A DNA stretch of 5,169 bases from a bacterium (GTDB lineage Bacteria; UBP14; UBA6098; B30-G16). The notes beneath the pieces were generated by a model, which was not told where the DNA came from, did not search any database, and was given only the letters and a program-made list of their open reading frames with translations. The position numbers and the translations under genes were made by a program. Below are positions 1-5,169 of this stretch, piece after piece (within the stretch, counting starts at the first letter, position 1; every line of letters begins with the position of its first letter). The stretch is from NCBI GenBank assembly GCA_027007865.1, contig JALTEE010000216.1, positions 2,982 through 8,150 on the forward strand. The letters run 5' to 3'.

Positions 1-2
1 GA

Positions 3-491
3 CTTATATCTGGCGGATTTTTTAGGAAAAAAGGCGTTCCCAACCAAAGCATTTTGCCAATCGATGAAGCAAGCGTCGGCTTCGGCGATGTCCGAATCGC
101 ATTCATCCCTGAATTATATTCGAGCAGACGCAGAGCGGATTTCGCATTCGGATTAGCATTAGGAATGGGCGCTGCAATTCCATATATGGAAGATGAAAAC
201 GGCGACAACGATAACCAAATAGCATATTATTTCTTCATCAGACCGCAATTGACCGCCGCATACGAATTGAGCCAATCGGTCTATTTTGAAATCGGGCTCG
301 GCTATCATATCCCGCTCGTCAGCGGAGAAAGCAAATTCTGGTATGTCAATGCAGAAAGCGACACGGTATCGAACACATTTGACTCTACAGAAATGCAGGG
401 GGGCTTTATCAAAGCAGGATTTGCATTCGGTTCACTGTCCAAAGGCGGAAGAGGTGCTCACAGAGAACGCAGAAGACACAGAAGAAGATAA
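3..491 (+). CDS. Outer-membrane beta-barrel protein, C-terminal part (5' end outside the window)
   Basis: The reading frame is open from the left edge, so the true start lies outside; the TTG at 54 has no ribosome site and is not a credible start. About 162 codons are visible. The protein alternates hydrophobic and polar residues in strands rich in Gly and aromatics, for example VRIAFIPEL, FAFGLALGMGAAIPY, YYFFIRPQLTAAYEL, VYFEIGLGYHIPL and GGFIKAGFAFG. Polar acidic loops such as EDENGDNDN lie between them. This is the usual pattern of a small outer-membrane barrel. The last strand should end near FAFG; the following basic tail (GGRGAHRERRRHRRR) is coded by a short repeat and is probably not original. 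The stop is TAA, 14 bp from the end of the converging minus-strand gene. No ligand or function can be named. Confidence is good for a barrel and low for any specific role. Confidence 0.72.
   Translation, partial: LISGGFFRKKGVPNQSILPIDEASVGFGDVRIAFIPELYSSRRRADFAFGLALGMGAAIPYMEDENGDNDNQIAYYFFIRPQLTAAYELSQSVYFEIGLGYHIPLVSGESKFWYVNAESDTVSNTFDSTEMQGGFIKAGFAFGSLSKGGRGAHRERRRHRRR
460..486 (+). repeat. Three 9-nt near-repeats forming the 3' end of the barrel gene
   Basis: Three adjacent units read ACAGAGAAC (460-468), GCAGAAGAC (469-477) and ACAGAAGAA (478-486). The purine-rich CACAGAGAAC-type sequence resembles a dispersed repeat that I recall from many bacterial genomes, where it gives spurious Thr-Glu-rich or Arg-rich peptide ends. 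Here it codes HRERRRHRR in the barrel frame. The link to that wider family is from memory and unverified; the local 9-nt periodicity is directly visible. Confidence 0.5.
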
Positions 492-505
492 AAATCACTA
501 TCGCT

Positions 506-772
506 TTATCTTATCACTAAAATTTTCGCCATCCTCGACTTTCCTTCCGCATTAAATCTCACGAGATAAATTCCAGCCGATGCGGGAGCGAAATCGATTG
601 TTCTTTCGCCGCATAAAACTCCGTTTGCACACAATCGCCCCGATATATCGAAAATGCTGAATTTTCCCACTCTGTCGGAGCGAAGAACAATGCCCGAAGA
701 TGCGCTGTAAAATGCGGAAAATTTTATCACATCGCGCCGAACTCTTTTATCCGCTACATTCGTTGTTTCGTG
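506..772 (-). other. Type IX secretion (Por) type A C-terminal sorting domain remnant
   Basis: These 88 codons follow the in-frame TAG in the same frame as the beta-helix end. They carry the hallmarks of the T9SS type A sorting domain: a linker (HETTNVADKRVRR), then FSIFDISGRL, a later ASAGIYLVRF strand, and a terminal KILVIR. In intact cargo proteins this beta-sandwich tag directs export across the outer membrane and is removed by the sortase. Translated alone from the GTG at 730 it would lack a signal peptide and could not reach the secretion machinery, so I read it as the tail of the broken gene and not as a separate gene. Confidence 0.75.
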
Positions 773-1256
773 CTATTCGTAGCATCCGATGTCGTATGCG
801 CCCGCATACGGTCTCGGGAAAAATTCGAGGTCGTCGGTCAAACCCGCAATAGTCGCTCCCGAATCGATTGCGGGAGAAATATCTTGCAGATGAAAATCGC
901 CAGTCGTTCCCCATTCGGGGTCGATAAATTGTGGAGCGCCATAAAAGTTGCCTGTTCCGAGCATTTTCGGCTTCGTAGCGCCCTGTCCAATAATCACAGT
1001 TGGTGCCACCAGCGCTCCCCGATGGCGGAGTTATCATATCGTCGTAAAAATCCGTCATAACATATTCGCCGGATAGGATAACGAGGGTATCTCCGCCCAA
1101 AATATTTTTCGAACCGAATCCGGGTATCACCCAAGGATGCGCAAACGACCCATCAGATGTGTCGCTGCCAGTGGAAGAAACATAATATGTGGCGCCATAC
1201 GCATCAAACGAGATTAAAATTATCGCAGAAATAATCGCATATTTCATCAAATTCAT
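506..1256 (-). pseudogene. Decayed secreted parallel beta-helix protein with T9SS sorting domain
   Basis: Start chosen at the ATG at 1256, because AAAGGAG lies just upstream and a promoter ends about 30 bp before it. An earlier in-frame ATG at 1280 has no ribosome site. The product begins with a signal peptide (MNLMKYAIISAIILISFDAYG, cut likely after AYG). Next comes ATYYVSSTGSD..DGS and a stretch ending ITPPSGSAG, typical of the first coils of right-handed beta-helix proteins. Near 1010 the frame moves by one base; removing one G from GGTGGCACC would give SAGAPTVIIGQG. The new frame continues PQFIDPEWGTTGDFHLQ, SPAIDSG and RPYAGAYDIGCYE, the usual end of such proteins. It then meets an in-frame TAG at 775-773 and continues into a type IX sorting domain ending TAA at 506. 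About 250 codons remain, shorter than I would expect for the family, with little left of the central coils. Sequencing error could explain one lesion but hardly all. Confidence 0.78.
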
Positions 1257-1260
1257 TTCG

Positions 1261-1267
1261 CTCCTTT
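1261..1267 (-). promoter_or_regulatory. Ribosome binding site that fixes the beta-helix gene start
   Basis: On the minus strand the sequence is AAAGGAG, then CGAA, then ATG at 1256. This picks the ATG at 1256 over the ones at 1280 and 1247, and places the signal peptide at the very N-terminus. Confidence 0.65.
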
Positions 1268-1288
1268 GAAGATTTTTCATGCTTAATA

Positions 1289-1316
1289 ATGATATTTAAC
1301 TTCCAGAATTTGTCAA
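1289..1316 (-). promoter_or_regulatory. Sigma-70-like promoter of the decayed beta-helix gene
   Basis: Reading the minus strand, TTGACA (1316-1311) is followed after 16 bases by TATCAT (1294-1289), which matches the -10 consensus at five of six positions. Transcription would start near 1283, leaving an untranslated leader of about 27 nt before the ATG at 1256. The geometry fits the chosen start well. Confidence 0.6.
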
Positions 1317-1358
1317 GAACTTTACGAAGTAAGTATTCTATGAAAAAATATCTTATTC

Positions 1359-1386
1359 TTGACAGAAAAAAATTGTGATTTATATT
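1359..1386 (+). promoter_or_regulatory. Sigma-70-like promoter of the vor operon
   Basis: A perfect TTGACA (1359-1364) is followed after 16 bases by TATATT (1381-1386). The DNA just upstream (about 1337-1358) is rich in A and T, as an UP element would be. Predicted transcription start is near 1392, giving a leader of about 60 nt. No clear operator palindrome or riboswitch is visible in the leader. Confidence 0.65.
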
Positions 1387-1438
1387 GTTTCATTTCTTAA
1401 AATTTATTTTTCGCTCTATAACACATAACAATGTTTTC

Positions 1439-1444
1439 AGGAGG
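1439..1444 (+). promoter_or_regulatory. Ribosome binding site that fixes the ferredoxin start
   Basis: AGGAGG lies 7 nt before the ATG at 1452. It overlaps codons that would be translated from an earlier in-frame ATG at 1431, so 1452 is the real start. Confidence 0.85.
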
Positions 1445-1451
1445 TTTTTTA

Positions 1452-1661
1452 ATGGCAAGAATCGAGGTTCACAAAGACCACTGCAAAGGGTGCGGGCTAT
1501 GTATCGACATCTGCCCTGTGAATGTAATCGAGACATCGAAGGAAATCAATAATCTCGGCTACCATCCCGCCCAATACAAAGGCGAAGGATGCACTGGCTG
1601 CACGCTTTGCTTCTATACCTGTCCCGAACCGGACGCTATCGTCGTCTATCGAAAGGACTAA
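1452..1661 (+). CDS. vorC: 2x[4Fe-4S] ferredoxin subunit of 2-oxoacid:ferredoxin oxidoreductase
   Basis: This 69-aa cytoplasmic protein carries the distal iron-sulfur clusters that pass electrons from the catalytic subunits to soluble ferredoxin. Two complete CxxCxxCxxxCP motifs are visible: C11, C14, C17, C21 and C47, C50, C53, C57, each followed by Pro. The typical ferredoxin pseudo-symmetry is clear (HCKGCGLCIDICP and CTGCTLCFYTCP). The start at 1452 is set by AGGAGG at 1439; the stop is TAA. It is the first gene of the operon, 41 bp ahead of the alpha subunit. The symbol follows what I recall of three-subunit archaeal VOR naming; in four-subunit enzymes the same subunit is called delta (vorD, korD or porD). 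A free-standing ferredoxin is possible in principle, but the context makes a dedicated subunit much more likely. Confidence 0.9.
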   Translation: MARIEVHKDHCKGCGLCIDICPVNVIETSKEINNLGYHPAQYKGEGCTGCTLCFYTCPEPDAIVVYRKD

Positions 1662-1702
1662 ATTTTATCGTAAACTTTTTTCAAACAAAATGAGGTGATA
1701 AT

Positions 1703-2758
1703 ATGGCAAAGGAATTAATCAAAGGGAATGAAGCGGTAATCAAAGGTGCGCTCCTCGCTGGATGCGATGCCTATTTTGGCTATCCAATCACGCCTGCATC
1801 GGAAATTGCGCACGCTGCTGCAAAATATTTTCCTCTTGCGGGAAAAGTATTTTTGCAAGCGGAATCGGAAATCGCCGCAATTCAGATGTGCTATGGCGCT
1901 GCTGGCGGCGGTGTCCGTGTGATGACGGCGTCATCGGGTCCGGGAATATCGCTCAAAATGGAAGGAATTTCATATTCCGCAGGCTCGGAACTACCGATTG
2001 TAATCGTCGATGTTATGCGCGGCGGTCCCGGACTGGGAAATATCGCACCATCGCAGGCGGATTATAATCAAATCGTTAAAGGCGGCGGACACGGAAATTA
2101 CAAACTCCTCGTTCTCGCACCGAATTCCGCACAGGAAATGTGCGATTTAACTATGCTCGCATTCGAACTCGCCGATAAATATCGAAATCCAACAGTAGTG
2201 CTGACAGACGGCTTTAACGGGCAAATGATGGAGCCAGTAGAATTTCCAGAACCTGTAAAAAAGAAACCTGACAAAACCGATTGGGCTGCTATGGGAGATG
2301 CAAAAACACGAAAAAACCTCATCAACTCCATCTATCTCGACCCGGAAGAAATGGAGGAACACAATGTGCATCTTCAAGAAAAGTATAAAAAAATGGAGCA
2401 AAATGAGGTCAGATACGAGGATTACAAACTCGACGGGGCAGAAATAATCGGCATCGCATACGGAACGACATCCAGAGTAATGTATACCGCTGTGGACGAA
2501 GCGCGCAAAAAAGGAATAAATGCTGGAATGCTGCGACCTATAACATTGTTCCCGTTCCCGAAGGTGAAAATTCGCGAACTCGCAGAATCATCAAAGGTCA
2601 AGGCGTTTCTCGTTTCGGAGATGTCGAACGGGCAGATGGTCGATGATGTTCGTCTCGCAGTGGAGGGCAAGAAACCCGTGAACTTTTTCGGCAGAATGGG
2701 TGGTGTCGTTCCAACCGTGTCCGAATTGCTGGAACAGTTCGAAAAGGCTGCAAAATAA
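1703..2758 (+). CDS. vorB: 2-oxoacid:ferredoxin oxidoreductase alpha subunit, VorB type
   Basis: At 351 aa this has the expected length of the alpha subunit, which carries the pyrimidine-binding (PYR) domain for TPP. Visible signatures are [10 protein letters not shown] at 26-35, QAESEIAAI around 52-60 (E54 is the likely catalytic Glu contacting the TPP aminopyrimidine), TASSGPG at 75-81 and MRGGPG..GN at 105-113. The second domain runs from about 245 to 351 and includes [10 protein letters not shown] (277-286) and VSEMSNGQM (304-312). The enzyme decarboxylates branched-chain 2-oxoacids, as formed from Val, Leu and Ile, to acyl-CoA while reducing ferredoxin. GAGGTGA at 1692 precedes the ATG. 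The acidic and basic stretch at about 185-245 is a normal linker. The best match in memory is VorB, with a 2-oxoglutarate (KorA) alternative that motifs alone cannot exclude. Confidence 0.9.
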   Translation: MAKELIKGNEAVIKGALLAGCDAYFGYPITPASEIAHAAAKYFPLAGKVFLQAESEIAAIQMCYGAAGGGVRVMTASSGPGISLKMEGISYSAGSELPIVIVDVMRGGPGLGNIAPSQADYNQIVKGGGHGNYKLLVLAPNSAQEMCDLTMLAFELADKYRNPTVVLTDGFNGQMMEPVEFPEPVKKKPDKTDWAAMGDAKTRKNLINSIYLDPEEMEEHNVHLQEKYKKMEQNEVRYEDYKLDGAEIIGIAYGTTSRVMYTAVDEARKKGINAGMLRPITLFPFPKVKIRELAESSKVKAFLVSEMSNGQMVDDVRLAVEGKKPVNFFGRMGGVVPTVSELLEQFEKAAK

Positions 2759-2806
2759 GCGATAATTGTGATAGTCGTTTAGTAACAATATAAAAGCGTA
2801 GGAAAT

Positions 2807-2813
2807 AAGGAGG
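2807..2813 (+). promoter_or_regulatory. Ribosome binding site of vorA
   Basis: AAGGAGG is followed by 10 nt, mostly T and A, before the ATG at 2824. It lies inside the 65-bp gap after vorB, which shows no terminator, so vorA is probably cotranscribed with vorB. Confidence 0.75.
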
Positions 2814-2823
2814 GTTTTTAAAA

Positions 2824-4272
2824 ATGGCACAGTTAAAAGATGTTCTAAAAAAACCGTCGTCGTTCTATGATGAGTTTCTCCGCAAGCCTGACAATTATCA
2901 GCAGGATACGCACTACTGCCCAGGTTGCGGACACGGAATTTTGCACAAACTTATTGCTGAAGCGATTGAGGATTTCGGCATTAAAGACCGCACTATTATG
3001 ATTTCACCCGTGGGATGTTCGGTTTTCGTGTATTATTATTTCGACACAGGTAATTTTCAGGTCGCTCACGGTAGAGCGCCTGCTGTGGCAACTGGAATCA
3101 AGCGAACACATCCTGATGCAATAGTAATTTCGTATCAGGGTGACGGCGACCTCGCGGCAATTGGCGGGAATAACATTCTTCAGGCGGCAAATCGCGGCGA
3201 AAATATCACCGTTTTCTTTGTCAATAATGCAATTTATGGAATGACTGGCGGGCAGATGGCGCCTACAACACTTCTCGGGCAAAAAACAATGACCAGTCCT
3301 TACGGCAGAAAAGCTACATGGGAAGGCTATCCAATGAAAGTATCGGAACTTCTATCTACTCTGGAAGCACCTGCGTATGTGGAACGCATCGCTCTGACGA
3401 ACGGTAAAAATCTTATGAAAGCGCGCAAAGCAGTTCGCAAAGCGATACAAGCGCAAATCGACGGCAAAGGATTTTCGCTTGTGGAAACGCTTTCTATGTG
3501 TCCTAGCGCCTGGCGAATGACCCCTGTCGATGCGAAAAAATGGGTCGAGGAAGCGATGATGAAAACATTCCCGCTGGGCGTATATAAGGATGTCCTCGAT
3601 GAGCGCGAGGTCGGCTCTTGGCACAGAGCATTGGAAACAGTTCCTATTGAAAAATATCACGAAATCCTCGGTTTGGCGCACGAGGGAATGGAAGTTGAGG
3701 GCGATGTTGAAAGTGTTCCAAAAATTTTCCGTAATCCGAAGGTGCTAATCGCAGGTTTCGGTGGGCAAGGAATTTTATTGCTCGGACAAACTCTTGCAGA
3801 AACGGGAATGAGGCACGGTTGGAACTCTACATGGATACCATCCTACGGTCCCGAGATGAGAGGCGGAACCGCAAATTGTCATGTAAAAATTTCGAGTGAC
3901 CCTATCGGTTCGCCTGTTGTGAGCGAACCCAATATTCTCATAGCAATGAACAAGCCTTCATTGGAACGGTTCGAAAAAGACCTCGCTCCCGGCGGATTGC
4001 TAATTTACAACACTTCGATGATAGACATAAAACCGACTCGAACGGATATTGAAATTCTTCCGCTTCCTGCCACCGAGATGGCGGACGAAATTGGCTCGCT
4101 TCGCGTGGCAAATATGGTTATTATCGGCGCCGTGCTCGAAAAAACAAAAATTCTCCAGAAAGATGTGGTATTAGATTCACTGAACGCAGTGGTAAAACAC
4201 AAAAAATTCATCCCGATGAATTCCGATGCAATCAATAAAGGGATGGAATACGCACGGAATTATAAGGGGTAA
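2824..4272 (+). CDS. vorA: 2-oxoacid:ferredoxin oxidoreductase fused beta-gamma subunit, VorA type
   Basis: This 482-aa protein joins two subunits that are separate in most relatives. Residues 1 to about 235 are the beta part, which holds the TPP diphosphate and the proximal [4Fe-4S] cluster. The cluster ligands are C32 and C35 (CPGCGHG), C65 (SPVGCS) and C226 (SMCPSAW); the Mg-TPP motif is GDGD (106-109) with NN at 134-135; AHGRA at 81-85 and YGMTGGQ at 138-144 are also typical. After a helical linker (about 240-303) the gamma part begins: VLIAGFGGQGILLLGQ at about 307-322, YGPEMRGGTA (341-350) and IAMNKPSLERF (373-383). With the two upstream genes this makes a complete three-polypeptide enzyme. 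I recall that Methanothermobacter VOR also has a VorA of about this length, but could not check. No frameshift is seen at the junction, so the fusion looks genuine. Confidence 0.9.
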   Translation: MAQLKDVLKKPSSFYDEFLRKPDNYQQDTHYCPGCGHGILHKLIAEAIEDFGIKDRTIMISPVGCSVFVYYYFDTGNFQVAHGRAPAVATGIKRTHPDAIVISYQGDGDLAAIGGNNILQAANRGENITVFFVNNAIYGMTGGQMAPTTLLGQKTMTSPYGRKATWEGYPMKVSELLSTLEAPAYVERIALTNGKNLMKARKAVRKAIQAQIDGKGFSLVETLSMCPSAWRMTPVDAKKWVEEAMMKTFPLGVYKDVLDEREVGSWHRALETVPIEKYHEILGLAHEGMEVEGDVESVPKIFRNPKVLIAGFGGQGILLLGQTLAETGMRHGWNSTWIPSYGPEMRGGTANCHVKISSDPIGSPVVSEPNILIAMNKPSLERFEKDLAPGGLLIYNTSMIDIKPTRTDIEILPLPATEMADEIGSLRVANMVIIGAVLEKTKILQKDVVLDSLNAVVKHKKFIPMNSDAINKGMEYARNYKG

Positions 4273-4280
4273 ATTTCCCT

Positions 4281-4308
4281 TTGTGGTATGATAATAGTTT
4301 CGTATATT
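4281..4308 (+). promoter_or_regulatory. Possible promoter of the SPOR lipoprotein gene
   Basis: TTGTGG (4281-4286) and TATATT (4303-4308) are separated by 16 bases, the same spacer and -10 box as the vor promoter, but the -35 box is weaker. Transcription would start near 4315, about 41 nt before the ATG. The 83-bp gap after vorA makes a separate promoter reasonable, although readthrough from vor is also possible because no strong terminator is seen. Confidence 0.35.
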
Positions 4309-4355
4309 AAACCATTATGAATAACCGACCAGATAATTGGATTTAAGGGTGAAGT

Positions 4356-4844
4356 ATGCGTAATCGGTGGAAAATAATATTGCTTCTCGTTTCCGTTTTC
4401 TTCTCGGGATGTATGACAATGGGGCAAAAACCTCCATCTCCTGTGAACGATTTCCTATATTCTATGCCATCTGGCGCAGATGAAATGCCTCCGATGCTGG
4501 TTAATGCAAAAGAACCACCTTCTCGAAAAAAGGAACAAACAAGTTCCACAGAATACCTCTCATCATCGGAAAACAGCGAAAATACGCGTCGAGAAATCTG
4601 GGGATATAGAGTTCAAATATATTTATCGCTCCAGCAAGACGATGCTGAAAATGTTGCAAACGCAGCACGCGGAAAAATCGATGAGAAAGTTTTTGTGGAA
4701 TTTGACCCACCATATTACAAAGTAAGAATCGGGAATTGCACAAATAGCGAAGATGTGGAAGAACTTCTTAACAAAGTAAAACGAGCGGGTTATCCAGATG
4801 CCTGGGTTGTTAGAGCAAAAATCATTTCGGAAGATAACAGATAA
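4356..4844 (+). CDS. SPOR-domain lipoprotein
   Basis: This 162-aa protein starts with a lipoprotein signal: basic MRNRWK, hydrophobic IILLLVSVF and a lipobox FSGC with the lipid-bearing Cys at 19. Phe at position -3 is slightly unusual. Residues 20-80 are a low-complexity linker rich in Pro, Ser, Glu and Asn, as expected for a span through the periplasm. Residues 81-157 fit a SPOR domain: WGYRVQIYL as the first strand, a helix with QQDDAENVANAAR, then VFVEFDPPYYKVRIGNC, a second helix EDVEELLNKVKRAGYPDAW and a final VVRAKI strand. SPOR domains bind glycan strands stripped of peptide stems, often at division sites. The ribosome site AAGGGTGA (4345) is modest. No other division or wall gene is visible nearby, so its role beyond peptidoglycan binding is not known. 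Confidence 0.82.
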   Translation: MRNRWKIILLLVSVFFSGCMTMGQKPPSPVNDFLYSMPSGADEMPPMLVNAKEPPSRKKEQTSSTEYLSSSENSENTRREIWGYRVQIYLSLQQDDAENVANAARGKIDEKVFVEFDPPYYKVRIGNCTNSEDVEELLNKVKRAGYPDAWVVRAKIISEDNR

Positions 4845-5029
4845 ATATTGTATTTCAGTGATATCTACATAGTGAGATGTTGTGGCATTATAGTATTTTT
4901 CTTTTATCATACTGATAAGATACTGGTGGAACGAAAAATTGGATAGTGTTTCAGATTCTAAATTCAACAAAAAAAATGAACCCTGCAAAATAGGTGATTT
5001 TTGAGTTCTTTGATATGGGTTTTTATTTA
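4845..5029. other. AT-rich intergenic stretch, no gene seen
   Basis: I see no credible coding frame or RNA gene here. A weak, AT-rich inverted repeat, ATAGTG (4869-4874) with CATTAT (4886-4891, one G-T pair), is followed by a T-rich tract to about 4905. It could act as a poor terminator for the lipoprotein gene. Confidence 0.4.
4869..4905 (+). terminator. Weak possible terminator after the SPOR gene
   Basis: A 6-bp AT-rich stem with an 11-nt loop is followed by TATTTTTCTTTT. The stem has only two G or C pairs at most and includes a wobble, so rho-independent termination is doubtful. It is listed only because it sits 25 bp after the stop codon. Confidence 0.2.
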
Positions 5030-5128
5030 CCCCCTCTATCCTCTAACTCCTTTCTCCCCAAGGAGAAAGGAGGATTCCCTTCTCCCTTCGGGAGAAGGTG
5101 TCCCGCCCTGTCGGGACAGATGAGGGGG
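5030..5128. repeat. Cloverleaf-like palindromic element: three hairpins inside an outer stem
   Basis: An outer stem pairs CCCCCTC (5030-5036) with GAGGGGG (5122-5128). Inside are three consecutive hairpins. The first is 11 bp, CTCCTTTCTCC (5047-5057) with GGAGAAAGGAG (5062-5072) and loop CCAA. The second is 9 bp, CCTTCTCCC (5078-5086) with GGGAGAAGG (5090-5098) and loop TTC. The third is 7 bp, TGTCCCG (5099-5105) with CGGGACA (5112-5118) and a 6-nt loop. It is not a tRNA (no T-loop or anticodon arm pattern). The CTCCCTTCGGGAGAAGG style resembles dispersed palindromic repeats that I recall from several bacterial phyla. No transposase or target-site duplication is visible. It may also serve as a bidirectional transcription barrier. 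Confidence 0.65.
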
Positions 5129-5169
5129 AACAGGAAATATCTATCACTATGAAACACAATGAGTTAGAC

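Noticed and set aside
770..1060. A 96-codon plus-strand frame opposite the decayed beta-helix gene
   Set aside because: It has no motif and no ribosome site, and it is explained as antisense of the pseudogene.
1392..1438. Riboswitch or leader peptide in the vor leader
   Set aside because: The leader is about 60 nt, AT-rich and has no stable stem or short ORF with a ribosome site.
4264..4281. Inverted repeat AAGGG/CCCTT around the vorA stop codon as a terminator
   Set aside because: The stem is only 5 bp, overlaps the coding end and is not followed by a T run.
4623..4988. A 121-codon open frame on the minus strand across the lipoprotein gene
   Set aside because: It lies mostly antisense to a well-supported SPOR gene, is rich in Phe, Ile and Cys as antisense frames often are, and has no clear ribosome site or family motif.
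5030..5128. tRNA or CRISPR reading of the multi-hairpin element
   Set aside because: It has no T-loop GTTC pattern, anticodon arm or acceptor layout, and the three hairpins differ in sequence with no equal repeat-spacer spacing.
5149..5169. ATG followed by seven open codons running off the right edge
   Set aside because: It is too short to judge, and the nearest AGGA is about 13 nt upstream. It could be the start of a next gene, but nothing supports this.

Overview
The window looks like chromosomal DNA of an anaerobic, Gram-negative bacterium, probably from the FCB side of the tree (Bacteroidota/Chlorobiota relatives such as Cloacimonadota, Fibrobacterota or Marinimicrobia-like lineages). 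Four things point that way: an outer-membrane beta-barrel gene, a remnant of a type IX secretion (T9SS) type A sorting domain, a SPOR-domain lipoprotein and a ferredoxin-linked 2-oxoacid oxidoreductase. Strong Shine-Dalgarno sequences (AGGAGG-like) and sigma-70-like promoters argue against typical Bacteroidota. The phylum assignment is inference.

Left part (1-1256): the 3' end of a plus-strand outer-membrane barrel gene runs in from the left edge and ends at 491 in a short 9-nt repeat that supplies its last residues. Facing it on the minus strand (1256 down to 506) is a decayed secreted gene. It has a signal peptide, the start and end of a right-handed parallel beta-helix protein, and a C-terminal T9SS sorting domain. 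One frameshift near 1010 and one in-frame TAG at 775-773 break it, and the central helix coils appear to be missing.

Middle (1257-4272): two back-to-back promoters, each with a perfect TTGACA -35 box and a 16-bp spacer, separate the decayed gene from a three-gene operon on the plus strand. The operon encodes a dicluster ferredoxin (69 aa), an alpha subunit (351 aa) and a fused beta-gamma subunit (482 aa). Together these make a complete 2-oxoacid:ferredoxin oxidoreductase, most like the ketoisovalerate (VOR) type. It would turn branched-chain 2-oxoacids and CoA into acyl-CoA, CO2 and reduced ferredoxin, with three [4Fe-4S] clusters and one thiamine pyrophosphate (TPP) site per protomer. All visible cluster and TPP residues are present.

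Right part (4273-5169): a small lipoprotein with a C-terminal SPOR domain, probably with its own promoter, is followed by about 325 bp without a recognisable gene. This stretch ends in a roughly 100-bp element of three consecutive hairpins enclosed by a 7-bp outer stem, which looks like a dispersed palindromic repeat. I found no convincing new multi-gene system. The most unusual items are the broken T9SS cargo gene, the fused three-subunit VOR and the two repeat elements.
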